From Nitrosomonadaceae bacterium (GTDB lineage: Bacteria > Pseudomonadota > Gammaproteobacteria > Burkholderiales > Usitatibacteraceae): a DNA stretch of 12,651 nt. Under the pieces are notes generated by a model. The model did no database searches. It was not told the origin of the DNA and saw nothing but the letters and a program-made list of their open reading frames with translations. Shown here piece by piece: positions 6,161-12,651 of this stretch (its first letter is position 1; every line of letters begins with the position of its first letter). Location of the stretch: positions 1 to 12,651 of the forward strand of contig JAJTHU010000089.1 in NCBI GenBank assembly GCA_021300055.1, in the 5' to 3' direction. The translations under genes were made by a program, and so were the position numbers.

Positions 6161-7039
6161 CTAGCGGCCGCCACGATTTGGATTGCGCAGGTACTTGAAG
6201 AACTCTGAGTTTGGCTCAAGCACCAGCACGTCGGAGCGGTTGCGGAAGCTCTCTCGATAGGCTTCCATGCTTCGATAGAACGAGTAGAACTCAGCATTGC
6301 GCCCGAAGGCTTGTGCGTAGATGCGCGCTGCCTGGGCGTCGCCCTCACCTTTGGTCTTCTGCGCTTCGCGATATGCTTCAGCGAGGATGATAGTCCGCTG
6401 GCGTTCAGCGTCGGCCTTGATCTTGTCCGCTTCACCGGCGCCCGTTGCGCGCAGCTCGTTGGCAACGCGCTTGCGCTCAGACTCCATGCGCTTGTACACG
6501 TCTGCAGAGATCTCTTGCACGAGGTCGACACGCTTCAAGCGAACATCGAGCACTTCGATGCCGATATTGCGGGCATCTTTGTCTGCCTTGGTGCGCAGGC
6601 TTTCCATGATCTTGTCGCGCTCACCCGAAATAACTTCCGCGAGCGTGCGGCGGCTGAATTCGCTACGCATGTCGTCGTTGATGGTTTGTGACAAGCGAAT
6701 CTCGGCACGTCCGATGTCACCGGTGGTCGCTTCAAAGAACTGCTTGAAGTCGATGATGCGGTACTTGACGAACGAGTCGACAAGCACGTTGTTCTTTTCG
6801 CTGGTCTGCACGCGTTCCGCATCACGACTATCCAATGTTTGGATGCGCTTATCGTACGTACGCAGCTGGTCGATCATGGGCACTTTGAAGTACAAACCCG
6901 GATCGGTATGCAGCGCAATGACTTCACCAAAGCGGAAGCGAATCGTTGCTTGACGTTGATCGACTGTAAACACTGACGCAAGGATCGCCAAAATGATGGC
7001 GATCACCGCAATCACGACGAGGGGCATTTGCTGTTTCAT
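6161..7039 (-). CDS. hflC: HflC, SPFH-family modulator of FtsH protease
   Basis: HflC pairs with HflK in a large membrane ring around the FtsH AAA protease and modulates degradation of membrane substrates. The 292-aa product has one N-terminal membrane helix (residues about 5-22, VVIAVIAIILAILASVF) followed by the SPFH/band-7 domain: QRQATIRFRFGEV, PGLYFKVPMIDQLRTYDKRIQTLDSR, FVKYRIID, and a charged helical stretch VYKRMESERKRVANELRATGAGEADKIKADAERQRT. The C-terminal end LVLEPNSEFFKYLRNP is typical of HflC. ATG 7039 has an excellent AGGAGG site about 9 nt upstream. It begins 18 nt after hflK and is followed by an intrinsic terminator. The bulk of the protein is expected outside the cytoplasmic membrane. 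Confidence 0.96.
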   Translation of the reverse strand: MKQQMPLVVIAVIAIILAILASVFTVDQRQATIRFRFGEVIALHTDPGLYFKVPMIDQLRTYDKRIQTLDSRDAERVQTSEKNNVLVDSFVKYRIIDFKQFFEATTGDIGRAEIRLSQTINDDMRSEFSRRTLAEVISGERDKIMESLRTKADKDARNIGIEVLDVRLKRVDLVQEISADVYKRMESERKRVANELRATGAGEADKIKADAERQRTIILAEAYREAQKTKGEGDAQAARIYAQAFGRNAEFYSFYRSMEAYRESFRNRSDVLVLEPNSEFFKYLRNPNRGGR

Positions 7040-7057
7040 GTTGCGTGCCTCCTAGGC

Positions 7058-8422
7058 TTAGCGGTTATCGCGCGAGCGCAGATCGCGTCGCACACCAGGT
7101 TGAGGATCAACGACCGTCGGCGGCGGTGTATCTGCCACGCTTGTGCGCGGCGTCTCCAACGAAGTTGGCGTCGGATTGCTGAGTTGCATCAGGCGGTCGA
7201 GTGGGAGATACAGCAGGTTTTGGCCACCTTTTTGATCGACCATGACTTTGCTCGTGTTCTGCATGATTTGCTGCATCGTTTCCAGATAAATGCGCTCGCG
7301 GGTCACGGCCGGCGCCTTCTCGTACTCCGCGACGACGGCACTAAAGCGTGACGCATCACCCTTCGCGTTCGCAACCACACGCTCCTTGTGGCCATTCGCT
7401 TCTTCGATCAGTCGCGCTGCCAAGCCGCGCGCTTTCGGCAAGATATCGTTGGCATACGCCTCGCCTTCGTTCTTCAGACGTTCGCGATCCTGCTTGGCGC
7501 GTACCGCGTCATCGAAGCTTGCCTGTACCTGCTCAGGCGGCTGGGCATTCTGCATGGTCACCGCAGAGATCAGCACGCCGGTGTTGTAACGGTCGAGGAT
7601 GGTTTGCATCAGCGTCTTTGCACGCGCGCCGATTTCGCCGCGGCCCTCGTAGAGAACGAAGTCCATCTTGCTGCGACCAACGATCTCGCGCATCGCAGAT
7701 TCCGCCACTTGGCGCACCGTTTCTTCTGGCGCTCGGTTCTGGAACAAGAACTGTTCAGGGCTCTTGACCGTGTACTGCACCGCGAATTGCACATCCACGA
7801 TGTTCTGGTCTTCCGTAAGCATCAGCGCTTCTTCAGGCTTTTTGGTCTTTTGGTTATTGCGATGCCCAACTTCAATCGCTCGCACCAACGTCACGTTGAC
7901 GATTTCGTGCGATTCAATCGGATACGGCCAGCGCCACTTCAAGCCCGGCATTGTCGTCTGCGAATACTTGCCAAGTCGAAGCTCGACGCCACGACTGTTC
8001 TGCTCGACCTGATAGAAGCCAGTAAATAGCCATACCGCGAGCACGAGGCTGATAGCGATGACCGCGCCACCGCCCATGGTCGCGGCACTCGGGCCGCCCC
8101 CGCCTTGACCGCCGCCGGAGTTACCCGCACCACTACCACCGCCAAACAAACCAGCAAGCTTTTGGTTGAATTTTTTAATGATTTGGTCCAAGTCTGGCGG
8201 GCCTTCGTTGTTATTGCCGCCACTGCCACCGCCGCGCTTACCCCACTGCGGATCGTTAAGCGACATTTCGCTGACGCCATCGACCGCCACTGGGCGACGA
8301 TAGCGCGCCAGCACGCGCTTTGCGGCGTGCCACGCGTGCATCGGGAAAAACACTAGCAGGGCGAGACCGACGGCGAAGGGCAGCTGCAAGTGCGACCAGG
8401 CGGTGCGGAACAGCTTCAACAT
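7058..8422 (-). CDS. hflK: HflK, SPFH-family modulator of FtsH protease, with an N-terminal extension
   Basis: Partner of HflC in the FtsH-associated ring. From the family-typical MSLNDPQWGKRGGG onward it has PPDLDQIIKKFNQKLAGLFGGG, a glycine-rich linker, a membrane helix (VIAISLVLAVWLF, about residues 121-133), then the SPFH domain (QNSRGVELRLGKY, PGLKWRWPYPIE, ILDRYNTGVLI, QAS/DDAVRAKQDRERLKNEGEAYANDILPKARG in pieces). The usual start would be ATG 8266 (402 aa), which lacks a Shine-Dalgarno. I chose ATG 8422 (454 aa) because GGAG lies 8 nt upstream and the frame is open; it adds 52 residues with a second hydrophobic segment (14-31) and an Arg/Lys-rich loop. With positive-inside orientation this would put both ends outside the membrane. 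Gene identity is firm; the start is less so. Confidence 0.93.
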   Translation of the reverse strand: MLKLFRTAWSHLQLPFAVGLALLVFFPMHAWHAAKRVLARYRRPVAVDGVSEMSLNDPQWGKRGGGSGGNNNEGPPDLDQIIKKFNQKLAGLFGGGSGAGNSGGGQGGGGPSAATMGGGAVIAISLVLAVWLFTGFYQVEQNSRGVELRLGKYSQTTMPGLKWRWPYPIESHEIVNVTLVRAIEVGHRNNQKTKKPEEALMLTEDQNIVDVQFAVQYTVKSPEQFLFQNRAPEETVRQVAESAMREIVGRSKMDFVLYEGRGEIGARAKTLMQTILDRYNTGVLISAVTMQNAQPPEQVQASFDDAVRAKQDRERLKNEGEAYANDILPKARGLAARLIEEANGHKERVVANAKGDASRFSAVVAEYEKAPAVTRERIYLETMQQIMQNTSKVMVDQKGGQNLLYLPLDRLMQLSNPTPTSLETPRTSVADTPPPTVVDPQPGVRRDLRSRDNR

Positions 8423-8454
8423 ACTTGGTTCTCCAATTACTTCTCTAGACACCA

Positions 8455-8471
8455 GCACTCGAAACGAGTGC
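8455..8471. repeat. 7-bp perfect hairpin between hflX and hflK
   Basis: GCACTCG (8455-8461), AAA, CGAGTGC (8465-8471). It lies in the 92-bp gap between the hflX stop and the chosen hflK start. No T-run follows on the minus strand, so it may be a processing or pausing site rather than a terminator. Confidence 0.35.
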
Positions 8472-8514
8472 GGCTTGGCAAATTTTTGAACATGTCGACG
8501 AGGCAATCAGGGCG

Positions 8515-9771
8515 CTAGACCAAATCCACCATCAAGCGGCCCTGGGTCGTCGGCGCACCTACTGGTTCCTCAATACTGGAGGGCGCTGGTGTTGCATTCG
8601 CGATCGAAGGCGCTGTTGTGCCCCCAACGGCAAGCATCGAATCCACCCCCGATGCGTACTCGCCCAGTGCCGCCCGCAGTTCAGTCAATCCCGCACTGGT
8701 TACGGCACTCACGCGAACCTCCGCGATTCTACCAGTCTCGTCTCTCATGACCGATGCTTGACCAAGTGGGTCGAGCCTGTCGATTTTGTTGAAAACGCGA
8801 ATTTGCGGCAGGTGCGCAGCACCGATTTCTGCAAGCACTTGCTCGACATCGGCAATCTGTTGCCAACAAGCGGGGTTGGACGCATCAATCACGTGCAACA
8901 ACAAATCCGCTTCGAGCGCTTCGGTCAGCGTGGCATGAAACGCCGCCACCAACCCATGGGGCAACTCGCGAATGAAACCAACCGTGTCAGACAACGTGAT
9001 GTTGTACGAAGGCGCGATGAAGATGCGGCGCGTGGTTGTGTCGAGCGTGGCAAACAACTGGTCAGCGACATAGGTATCGGCGCGAGTCAAGCGATTGAAC
9101 AGCGTCGACTTACCCGCATTCGTGTAGCCAACGATTGAAACGGTAAACGCCCCGCCGCGCCGCCGCGATGCGCGTTGCGTGTGCCGTTGTCGCTCAAGTT
9201 TGGCGAGCCGCTCCTTGACGCGCTTGATACGCTCGCTCACGAGCCGACGGTCAATTTCAAGCTGTGTCTCACCGGGGCCACCGCGTAAGTTGATACCACC
9301 ACGCTGACGCTCAAGGTGTGTCCAACCCTTCACGAGCCGCGTCATGGCATGCTGCAGACTCGCCAGCTCGACTTGGAGCTTACCCTCGGCGGACCGCGCG
9401 CGCTGCCCGAAAATTTCGAGAATCAGGTCGGTGCGATCCATGACTCGCACCGTGTCAGGCCCAAGCGCCTTGCCCAGATTGCGTAGTTGTACTGGTGAGA
9501 GCTGGTGGTCGACCACCACGATGGTCGCGCCGTGCGAGGCGACTACTTCACAGAGCTCCTCGACCTTCCCTCCTCCCGCGAAAGTTGCTGCGTCGGGCTT
9601 TTGGCGCTTACCAGTCACGGAAGCGACCAAATCTGCGCCGGCAGTGCTGATCAGTTCGCGCATCTCGGTGAGGCGCGCATCCATATCGCCAGAGACACTT
9701 CGACCGAAATCAAGCGCAAGCACCACTGCGCGGGCACGCGCTAGGGCAGTTGCAGAAAAAGAAGGTTTCAA
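8515..9771 (-). CDS. hflX: GTPase HflX, ribosome-associated
   Basis: A 50S-binding GTPase that splits stalled ribosomes, notably under heat stress. The 418-aa product has the HflX N-terminal domain (AVVLALDFG, residues 15-23; GGGKVEEL; VVDHQLSPVQLRNL; DRTDLILEIFGQRARSAEGKLQVELA in pieces), the arginine-rich helical linker with GGINLRGGPGETQLE (158-172), and a G domain: GYTNAGKS (215-222), DTVGF (262-266), NKID (328-331), SAV (355-357). The first beta strand of the N-domain must be included, and no ATG precedes it, so the start is probably TTG 9771, behind a modest AGAGAG purine stretch; GTG codons at residues 16-17 are alternatives but would cut the strand. hfq lies upstream across a 169-bp gap. 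The unusual start and nearby C8 tract are noted separately. Confidence 0.94.
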   Translation of the reverse strand: MKPSFSATALARARAVVLALDFGRSVSGDMDARLTEMRELISTAGADLVASVTGKRQKPDAATFAGGGKVEELCEVVASHGATIVVVDHQLSPVQLRNLGKALGPDTVRVMDRTDLILEIFGQRARSAEGKLQVELASLQHAMTRLVKGWTHLERQRGGINLRGGPGETQLEIDRRLVSERIKRVKERLAKLERQRHTQRASRRRGGAFTVSIVGYTNAGKSTLFNRLTRADTYVADQLFATLDTTTRRIFIAPSYNITLSDTVGFIRELPHGLVAAFHATLTEALEADLLLHVIDASNPACWQQIADVEQVLAEIGAAHLPQIRVFNKIDRLDPLGQASVMRDETGRIAEVRVSAVTSAGLTELRAALGEYASGVDSMLAVGGTTAPSIANATPAPSSIEEPVGAPTTQGRLMVDLV

Positions 9772-9940
9772 ATAGCTCTCTGGCTGACGGGGGGGGAATG
9801 AGATACGGCGGGAGGCTCAACAGGGCATGAGCGCCACGGTGTACTGCGGCCGCGTAAAAAGCGCGACACTGCAGCGCGGGCACCAGTACTCAGTGGGATC
9901 TAAAGACCGCATTGCTGAGGTGCGCGAGCACCCCAGTCTC
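9772..9940 (-). other. hfq-hflX intergenic region with a C8 tract
   Basis: A 169-bp gap holding a run of eight G on the plus strand (9789-9796), which becomes C8 in the hflX leader, 17 nt before its TTG start. A 31-codon open frame (9817-9912, minus) contains YWCPRC but has no ribosome site and is not called a gene. No clear terminator for hfq was found. Confidence 0.4.
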
Positions 9941-10183
9941 TCAATTGTCGTTCGTGGCTGAGTCGAATGGAATAGAAACAGCACGTGCTGGCACGACTGT
10001 CGAGATCGCGTGCTTGTAGACCATCTGCGTGACAGTGTTCTTGAGGAGTACAACGTATTGGTCAAAAGACTCAATCTGGCCCTGCAATTTGATGCCATTG
10101 ACGAGATAGATGGAGACCGGTACGTGTTCCTTGCGCAGAATGTTCAGAAACGGGTCTTGTAGGAGTTGCCCTTTAGTGCTCAT
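9941..10183 (-). CDS. hfq: RNA chaperone Hfq
   Basis: The Sm-like hexameric chaperone that pairs small RNAs with mRNAs. The 80-aa product matches the family throughout: KGQLLQDPFLNILRKEHVPV (with proximal-face Q8 and distal-face residues), YLVNGIKLQGQIESFDQYVV (Sm1), and NTVTQMVYKHAISTV with the Sm2 YKH motif near residues 56-58. The C-terminal tail is short (VSIPFDSATNDN), as in other betaproteobacteria and unlike the long E. coli tail. ATG 10183 has a GGAG ribosome site about 8 nt upstream; an in-frame start at 10288 would add 35 residues foreign to the family. A 438-bp gene-free leader region lies upstream, and hflX follows, as in the classic hfq-hflX-hflKC order. Confidence 0.98.
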   Translation of the reverse strand: MSTKGQLLQDPFLNILRKEHVPVSIYLVNGIKLQGQIESFDQYVVLLKNTVTQMVYKHAISTVVPARAVSIPFDSATNDN

Positions 10184-10621
10184 TATTCTTCTCCGGTTAC
10201 AAAAGGTCGTGGATGAGTGCTGCGCTCTGCTACATAACGCGGCTACTAGTTGGTAGTGCCCACACGCCGCGGGATTCGCCCCGACCAACAGGCATCGGGT
10301 AAAAAGTCACGAATAACGCGGTATTACTGTAGCGAAACCCATCGACCCGGGCTCGGCTACCCAAAACAACTACATTTCAGCTGCGACGGAGTCGCGCCCC
10401 GCGGCTCCGGTCGCCCGGGGCTGCGAGATTCAACGAACACCGGTTAGGACAAACCCTCAGCGGGATTTGTTCCGCAGGACTGTCACCCCGTCGTCCAGAA
10501 GTCTGTCACAGAAAGCTGACAAGGGGATGACCAAAAAGATATCGCGACTTTGTGCCAAAAATCAAGGTCTCGGTAGGACGTGCGGCTCAGCACAGTCCGC
10601 CGCAGAGGCGCGCGCGGTCGC
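10184..10621. promoter_or_regulatory. 438-bp gene-free region between der and hfq
   Basis: No convincing protein or tRNA gene is visible. The region probably holds the hfq promoter and leader and the 3' end of the der transcript, although no T-tracted terminator was found. Structured parts are a GC-rich hairpin (10393-10425), an overlapping smaller hairpin (10383-10395), a bulged stem GGACAAACCC/GGGATTTGTTCC (10447-10473), and TGTCA half-sites at 10481, 10504 and, inverted, 10517. The A/T-rich segment 10529-10565 directly follows the der end. Confidence 0.5.
10383..10425. repeat. Overlapping alternative hairpins in the der-hfq gap
   Basis: GCGAC/GTCGC (10383-10387 with 10391-10395) forms a tight 3-nt-loop hairpin. 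CGCGCCCCG/CGGGGC-T-GCG (10393-10401 with 10416-10425, one bulged T) forms a larger one. They share bases 10393-10395, so the two folds compete. CTGCGA occurs at both 10381 and 10421. Confidence 0.45.
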
Positions 10622-12040
10622 CTAGCTGAACATCCGCTTTGCGCGGATTTTGCCGCGGCGACGCTTATCCTCCTGCCGCTTAGTCAAAACCTGGGGCTTT
10701 TTGTCACGGTAAGGGTTTGCACCCTGCTTAAGCTCGACCCGCAAAGGTGTGCCCCGGAGCTTAAAGGTTTTCATGAAATGTCCCTCTAGGTACCGGACAT
10801 AGCTGCTGTGAACACCGTCGAGCCCGGTGCCATGCACCACGACGAGCGGCGGATTGTGACCGCCTTGGTGGGCATAGCGCATCTTGGGACGGTGCAGGCC
10901 GTTGAGTGGCGGCTGGTGCGCCGCGGTGGCTGCCATCAGTGCACGTGTCAGTTTTGGCGTCGGCAGTTTCGCCATCGCCGCGGCAAATGCCCTATCGACC
11001 GCCTTGAACATGCCGTTGATGCCCATGCCGTCTTTGGCCGAAATCGGGTGCATTTCGGCAAAGCTCAAAAAGTGCAGCTTGCGGTCAAAGTCGGCCTTGA
11101 TGCGGTCGCGCGTGTAATCGTCGAGGTTGTCCCACTTATTGATCGCCACCACCAAGGCGCGCCCAGACTCGAGGATGAAACCCGCGATATGGGCATCCTG
11201 CTCGGACACTTCCTGGCGCGCATCGAGCACCAAAACAACCACGTGGCAGTCGGCAATCGCCTGCAAGGTCTTGATTACAGAAAACTTTTCGACTGCCTCA
11301 AAGACCTTGCCGCGACGTCGAATGCCGGCGGTATCGATCAAGGTGTAATCGCGGCCGTGGCGGTGCAGGGGCACAAAAATCGAGTCTCGCGTTGTTCCCG
11401 GCTGATCGAACGCAATAACGCGTTCCTCACCCAGCAAGCGGTTCACAAGCGTTGACTTCCCAACGTTGGGGCGGCCGATGATGGCCACCCGGGGATGATC
11501 CTCCGGGGGCTCTTCGTCTGCTTCGGGGAAGGTCGCCAACACGTCCTCGATCATTTGGCGGACGCCCTCGCCGTGTGCAGCGGAAATCGCCACGGGTGCC
11601 CCGAGACCGAGCTCATGAAACTCAGCGGTGACGATCTGCTCATCCATGCCCTCGGCCTTGTTCACCGCGACGAACACGGGCACGCGCTGGCCATTGGCAT
11701 CTTTGCGCGAGGCCTGCCGAAGCTTCTCGGCGATGATTTTGTCTTGCGGCGTCAGCCCCTGACGCCCATCAACGACGAAGATCAGCGCATCTGCCTCCGC
11801 CACAGCTTGCAGAGTCTGCTTGGCCATCTCAAACAAGATGCCATCGGTGACCTTCGGCTCAAAACCGCCGGTGTCCACCACGAGGTAGGGCTTGGATGCC
11901 CCACGCCCGTGACCATAGTGACGGTCGCGCGTCAGGCCAGGAAGATCTGCGACGAGGGCATCGCGCGTCTTGGTCAGTCGATTAAAGAGCATCGACTTTC
12001 CAACGTTGGGGCGACCGACGATAACGACGGTGGGCTTCAT
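10622..12040 (-). CDS. der: GTPase Der (EngA), 50S ribosome assembly
   Basis: An essential GTPase with two tandem G domains and a KH-like C-terminal domain, acting in maturation of the large ribosomal subunit. The 472-aa product shows G domain 1 with GRPNVGKS (9-16), DTGG (56-59) and NKAE (127-130), and G domain 2 with GRPNVGKS (189-196), DTAG (236-239) and NKWD (301-304), separated by an acidic linker (EADEEPPEDHP). The C-terminal KH-like part contains RYAHQGGHNPPLVVVHG and ends in a basic tail (RQEDKRRRGKIRAKRMF). Length is normal. ATG 12040 gives the canonical start with the P-loop at residue 9, but no good Shine-Dalgarno is present. bamB lies 81 bp upstream on the same strand, the usual bamB-der order; a strong inverted repeat sits between them. 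Confidence 0.97.
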   Translation of the reverse strand: MKPTVVIVGRPNVGKSMLFNRLTKTRDALVADLPGLTRDRHYGHGRGASKPYLVVDTGGFEPKVTDGILFEMAKQTLQAVAEADALIFVVDGRQGLTPQDKIIAEKLRQASRKDANGQRVPVFVAVNKAEGMDEQIVTAEFHELGLGAPVAISAAHGEGVRQMIEDVLATFPEADEEPPEDHPRVAIIGRPNVGKSTLVNRLLGEERVIAFDQPGTTRDSIFVPLHRHGRDYTLIDTAGIRRRGKVFEAVEKFSVIKTLQAIADCHVVVLVLDARQEVSEQDAHIAGFILESGRALVVAINKWDNLDDYTRDRIKADFDRKLHFLSFAEMHPISAKDGMGINGMFKAVDRAFAAAMAKLPTPKLTRALMAATAAHQPPLNGLHRPKMRYAHQGGHNPPLVVVHGTGLDGVHSSYVRYLEGHFMKTFKLRGTPLRVELKQGANPYRDKKPQVLTKRQEDKRRRGKIRAKRMFS

Positions 12041-12060
12041 GGCAAAGGAATCCGATAGCG

Positions 12061-12085
12061 TCGACGGCGCGTTTCGCGCCGTCGA
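12061..12085. repeat. Perfect 11-bp inverted repeat between bamB and der
   Basis: TCGACGGCGCG (12061-12071), TTT, CGCGCCGTCGA (12075-12085). This is the strongest hairpin in the window by stem length. On the minus strand no T-run follows it, so a classical terminator is not supported; it lies in the bamB-der intergenic RNA, 20 bp before the der start, and could attenuate, stabilise the bamB 3' end, or be a dispersed genomic repeat. Confidence 0.6.
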
Positions 12086-12121
12086 GCAATAACTTGCAAT
12101 TGAGCGACGAGTGCCGCGCGG

Positions 12122-12651
12122 CTACTTGACCGCGAGGCTGAACACGCCACCTTTGGTGGTTTGCGCAATCACCGTCTGGCTCACACCAGAGAGCAAGAGC
12201 GCGTTGACTCGTGTGCCATCAGTTGGCACGCGCCCGGTGATGTCACCGGTTGCTACCGACAGCGTATGAACAAACCCAAGCCGATCTGCGACCACGAGTT
12301 GGCCCTTGAGAAGCACGGGGGTACCCAGATCTCGACGGGCGAGGCGTTCCTGTTTCCAGACGGTGCTACCCGAGGTCTTGTCGAGCGCAAAGACGTTGCC
12401 GTCCGTGTCGACGACGTAGAGGTTCTTTTCATCGAACGCCACGCCATCCGCGCTGGAGATATCGCGGGTCCAAAGCGCGTTGCCGTTCAAGGTCTCGACA
12501 CAACCCGTTCGTCCCTGATAGACCGAGGCACACACGCGTGAACCATCGACGATGGGCAAGCCCGAAACATCAGCGATCCGCTCCAGCTCAGTAGTGCCGC
12601 GCGGCAATGAAATGGCCGATTCCCAAATTGGGCGGCCGCTCTCTAGCTCGA
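12122..12651 (-). CDS. bamB: Outer-membrane assembly lipoprotein BamB (C-terminal part)
   Basis: BamB is the beta-propeller lipoprotein of the BAM complex that inserts beta-barrel proteins in the outer membrane. Only the last 176 or so codons are in the window; the frame stays open to the right edge (reading ELESGRPIWESAISLPRG), so the lipoprotein signal and earlier blades are outside. Visible propeller repeats are the PQQ-like motifs SGRPIWE, NGNALWTRDI, DTDGNVFALDKTSGSTVWKQ and DRLGFVHTLSVATGDITGR. The segment PRGTTELERIADVSGLPIVDG closely follows the BamB family. An in-frame TTG at 12607 is internal and not a start. It is followed by der on the same strand, the expected neighbour. Confidence 0.93.
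   Translation of the reverse strand, partial: ELESGRPIWESAISLPRGTTELERIADVSGLPIVDGSRVCASVYQGRTGCVETLNGNALWTRDISSADGVAFDEKNLYVVDTDGNVFALDKTSGSTVWKQERLARRDLGTPVLLKGQLVVADRLGFVHTLSVATGDITGRVPTDGTRVNALLLSGVSQTVIAQTTKGGVFSLAVK

Noticed and set aside
7388..8029. Plus-strand open frame (213 codons) over hflK
   Set aside because: Antisense shadow of hflK with compositionally biased translation.
10255..10295. tRNA-like GGGGCGAATCCC T-arm sequence upstream of hfq (minus strand)
   Set aside because: No matching acceptor stem, anticodon arm or D arm could be assembled around it.
10808..11455. Plus-strand open frame (215 codons) over der
   Set aside because: Antisense to the well-supported der; no domain recognised and no ribosome site seen.
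1..12651. CRISPR arrays, insertion sequences, rRNA genes
   Set aside because: No regularly spaced repeats, transposase motifs, terminal inverted repeats with target duplications, or rRNA-like sequence were seen on reading.

Overview
The window looks like a chromosomal segment of a betaproteobacterium, probably of Burkholderiales type; I cannot resolve the family. The main evidence is the minus-strand order bamB–der–hfq–hflX–hflK–hflC–DUF2065–hisZ–purA, a conserved housekeeping block in that class. The individual proteins are full length with intact motifs, except bamB, which is cut by the right window edge.

Right to left on the minus strand, the block holds outer-membrane assembly (bamB, C-terminal part only) and the ribosome-assembly GTPase der. 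A 438-bp gene-free stretch with hairpins and repeats follows. Then come the RNA chaperone hfq, the ribosome-rescue GTPase hflX, the membrane SPFH pair hflK/hflC, a small two-helix membrane protein (DUF2065), hisZ (regulatory subunit for short-form HisG) and purA (adenylosuccinate synthetase). A good intrinsic terminator separates hflC from DUF2065–hisZ–purA. Those last three genes are tightly packed: a 4-nt overlap, then 1 nt.

Left of purA, and convergent with it, is a plus-strand acetolactate-synthase-like thiamine diphosphate enzyme of unknown substrate. Divergent from that gene, on the minus strand, is a compact three-gene unit. It consists of a cyclic-nucleotide-binding-fold protein, a 58-aa protein that is essentially only the N-terminal cap and membrane helix of an NHLP-type HlyD secretion protein, and a stand-alone C39 peptidase domain that keeps its catalytic residues but has no ABC transporter attached. 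The last two are joined by an ATGTGA stop/start overlap. The order matches the usual NHLP/NHLM bacteriocin export operon (HlyD, then C39-ABC transporter), but each gene is cut to its first domain. It is either a decayed export operon or a minimal membrane-tethered protease module, and it is the most interesting part of the window.

At the extreme left edge, after a terminator-like hairpin, a LexA-type SOS box (CTGT-N8-ACAG) overlaps a perfect TATAAT pointing out of the window. This suggests that the next gene to the left is DNA-damage regulated.
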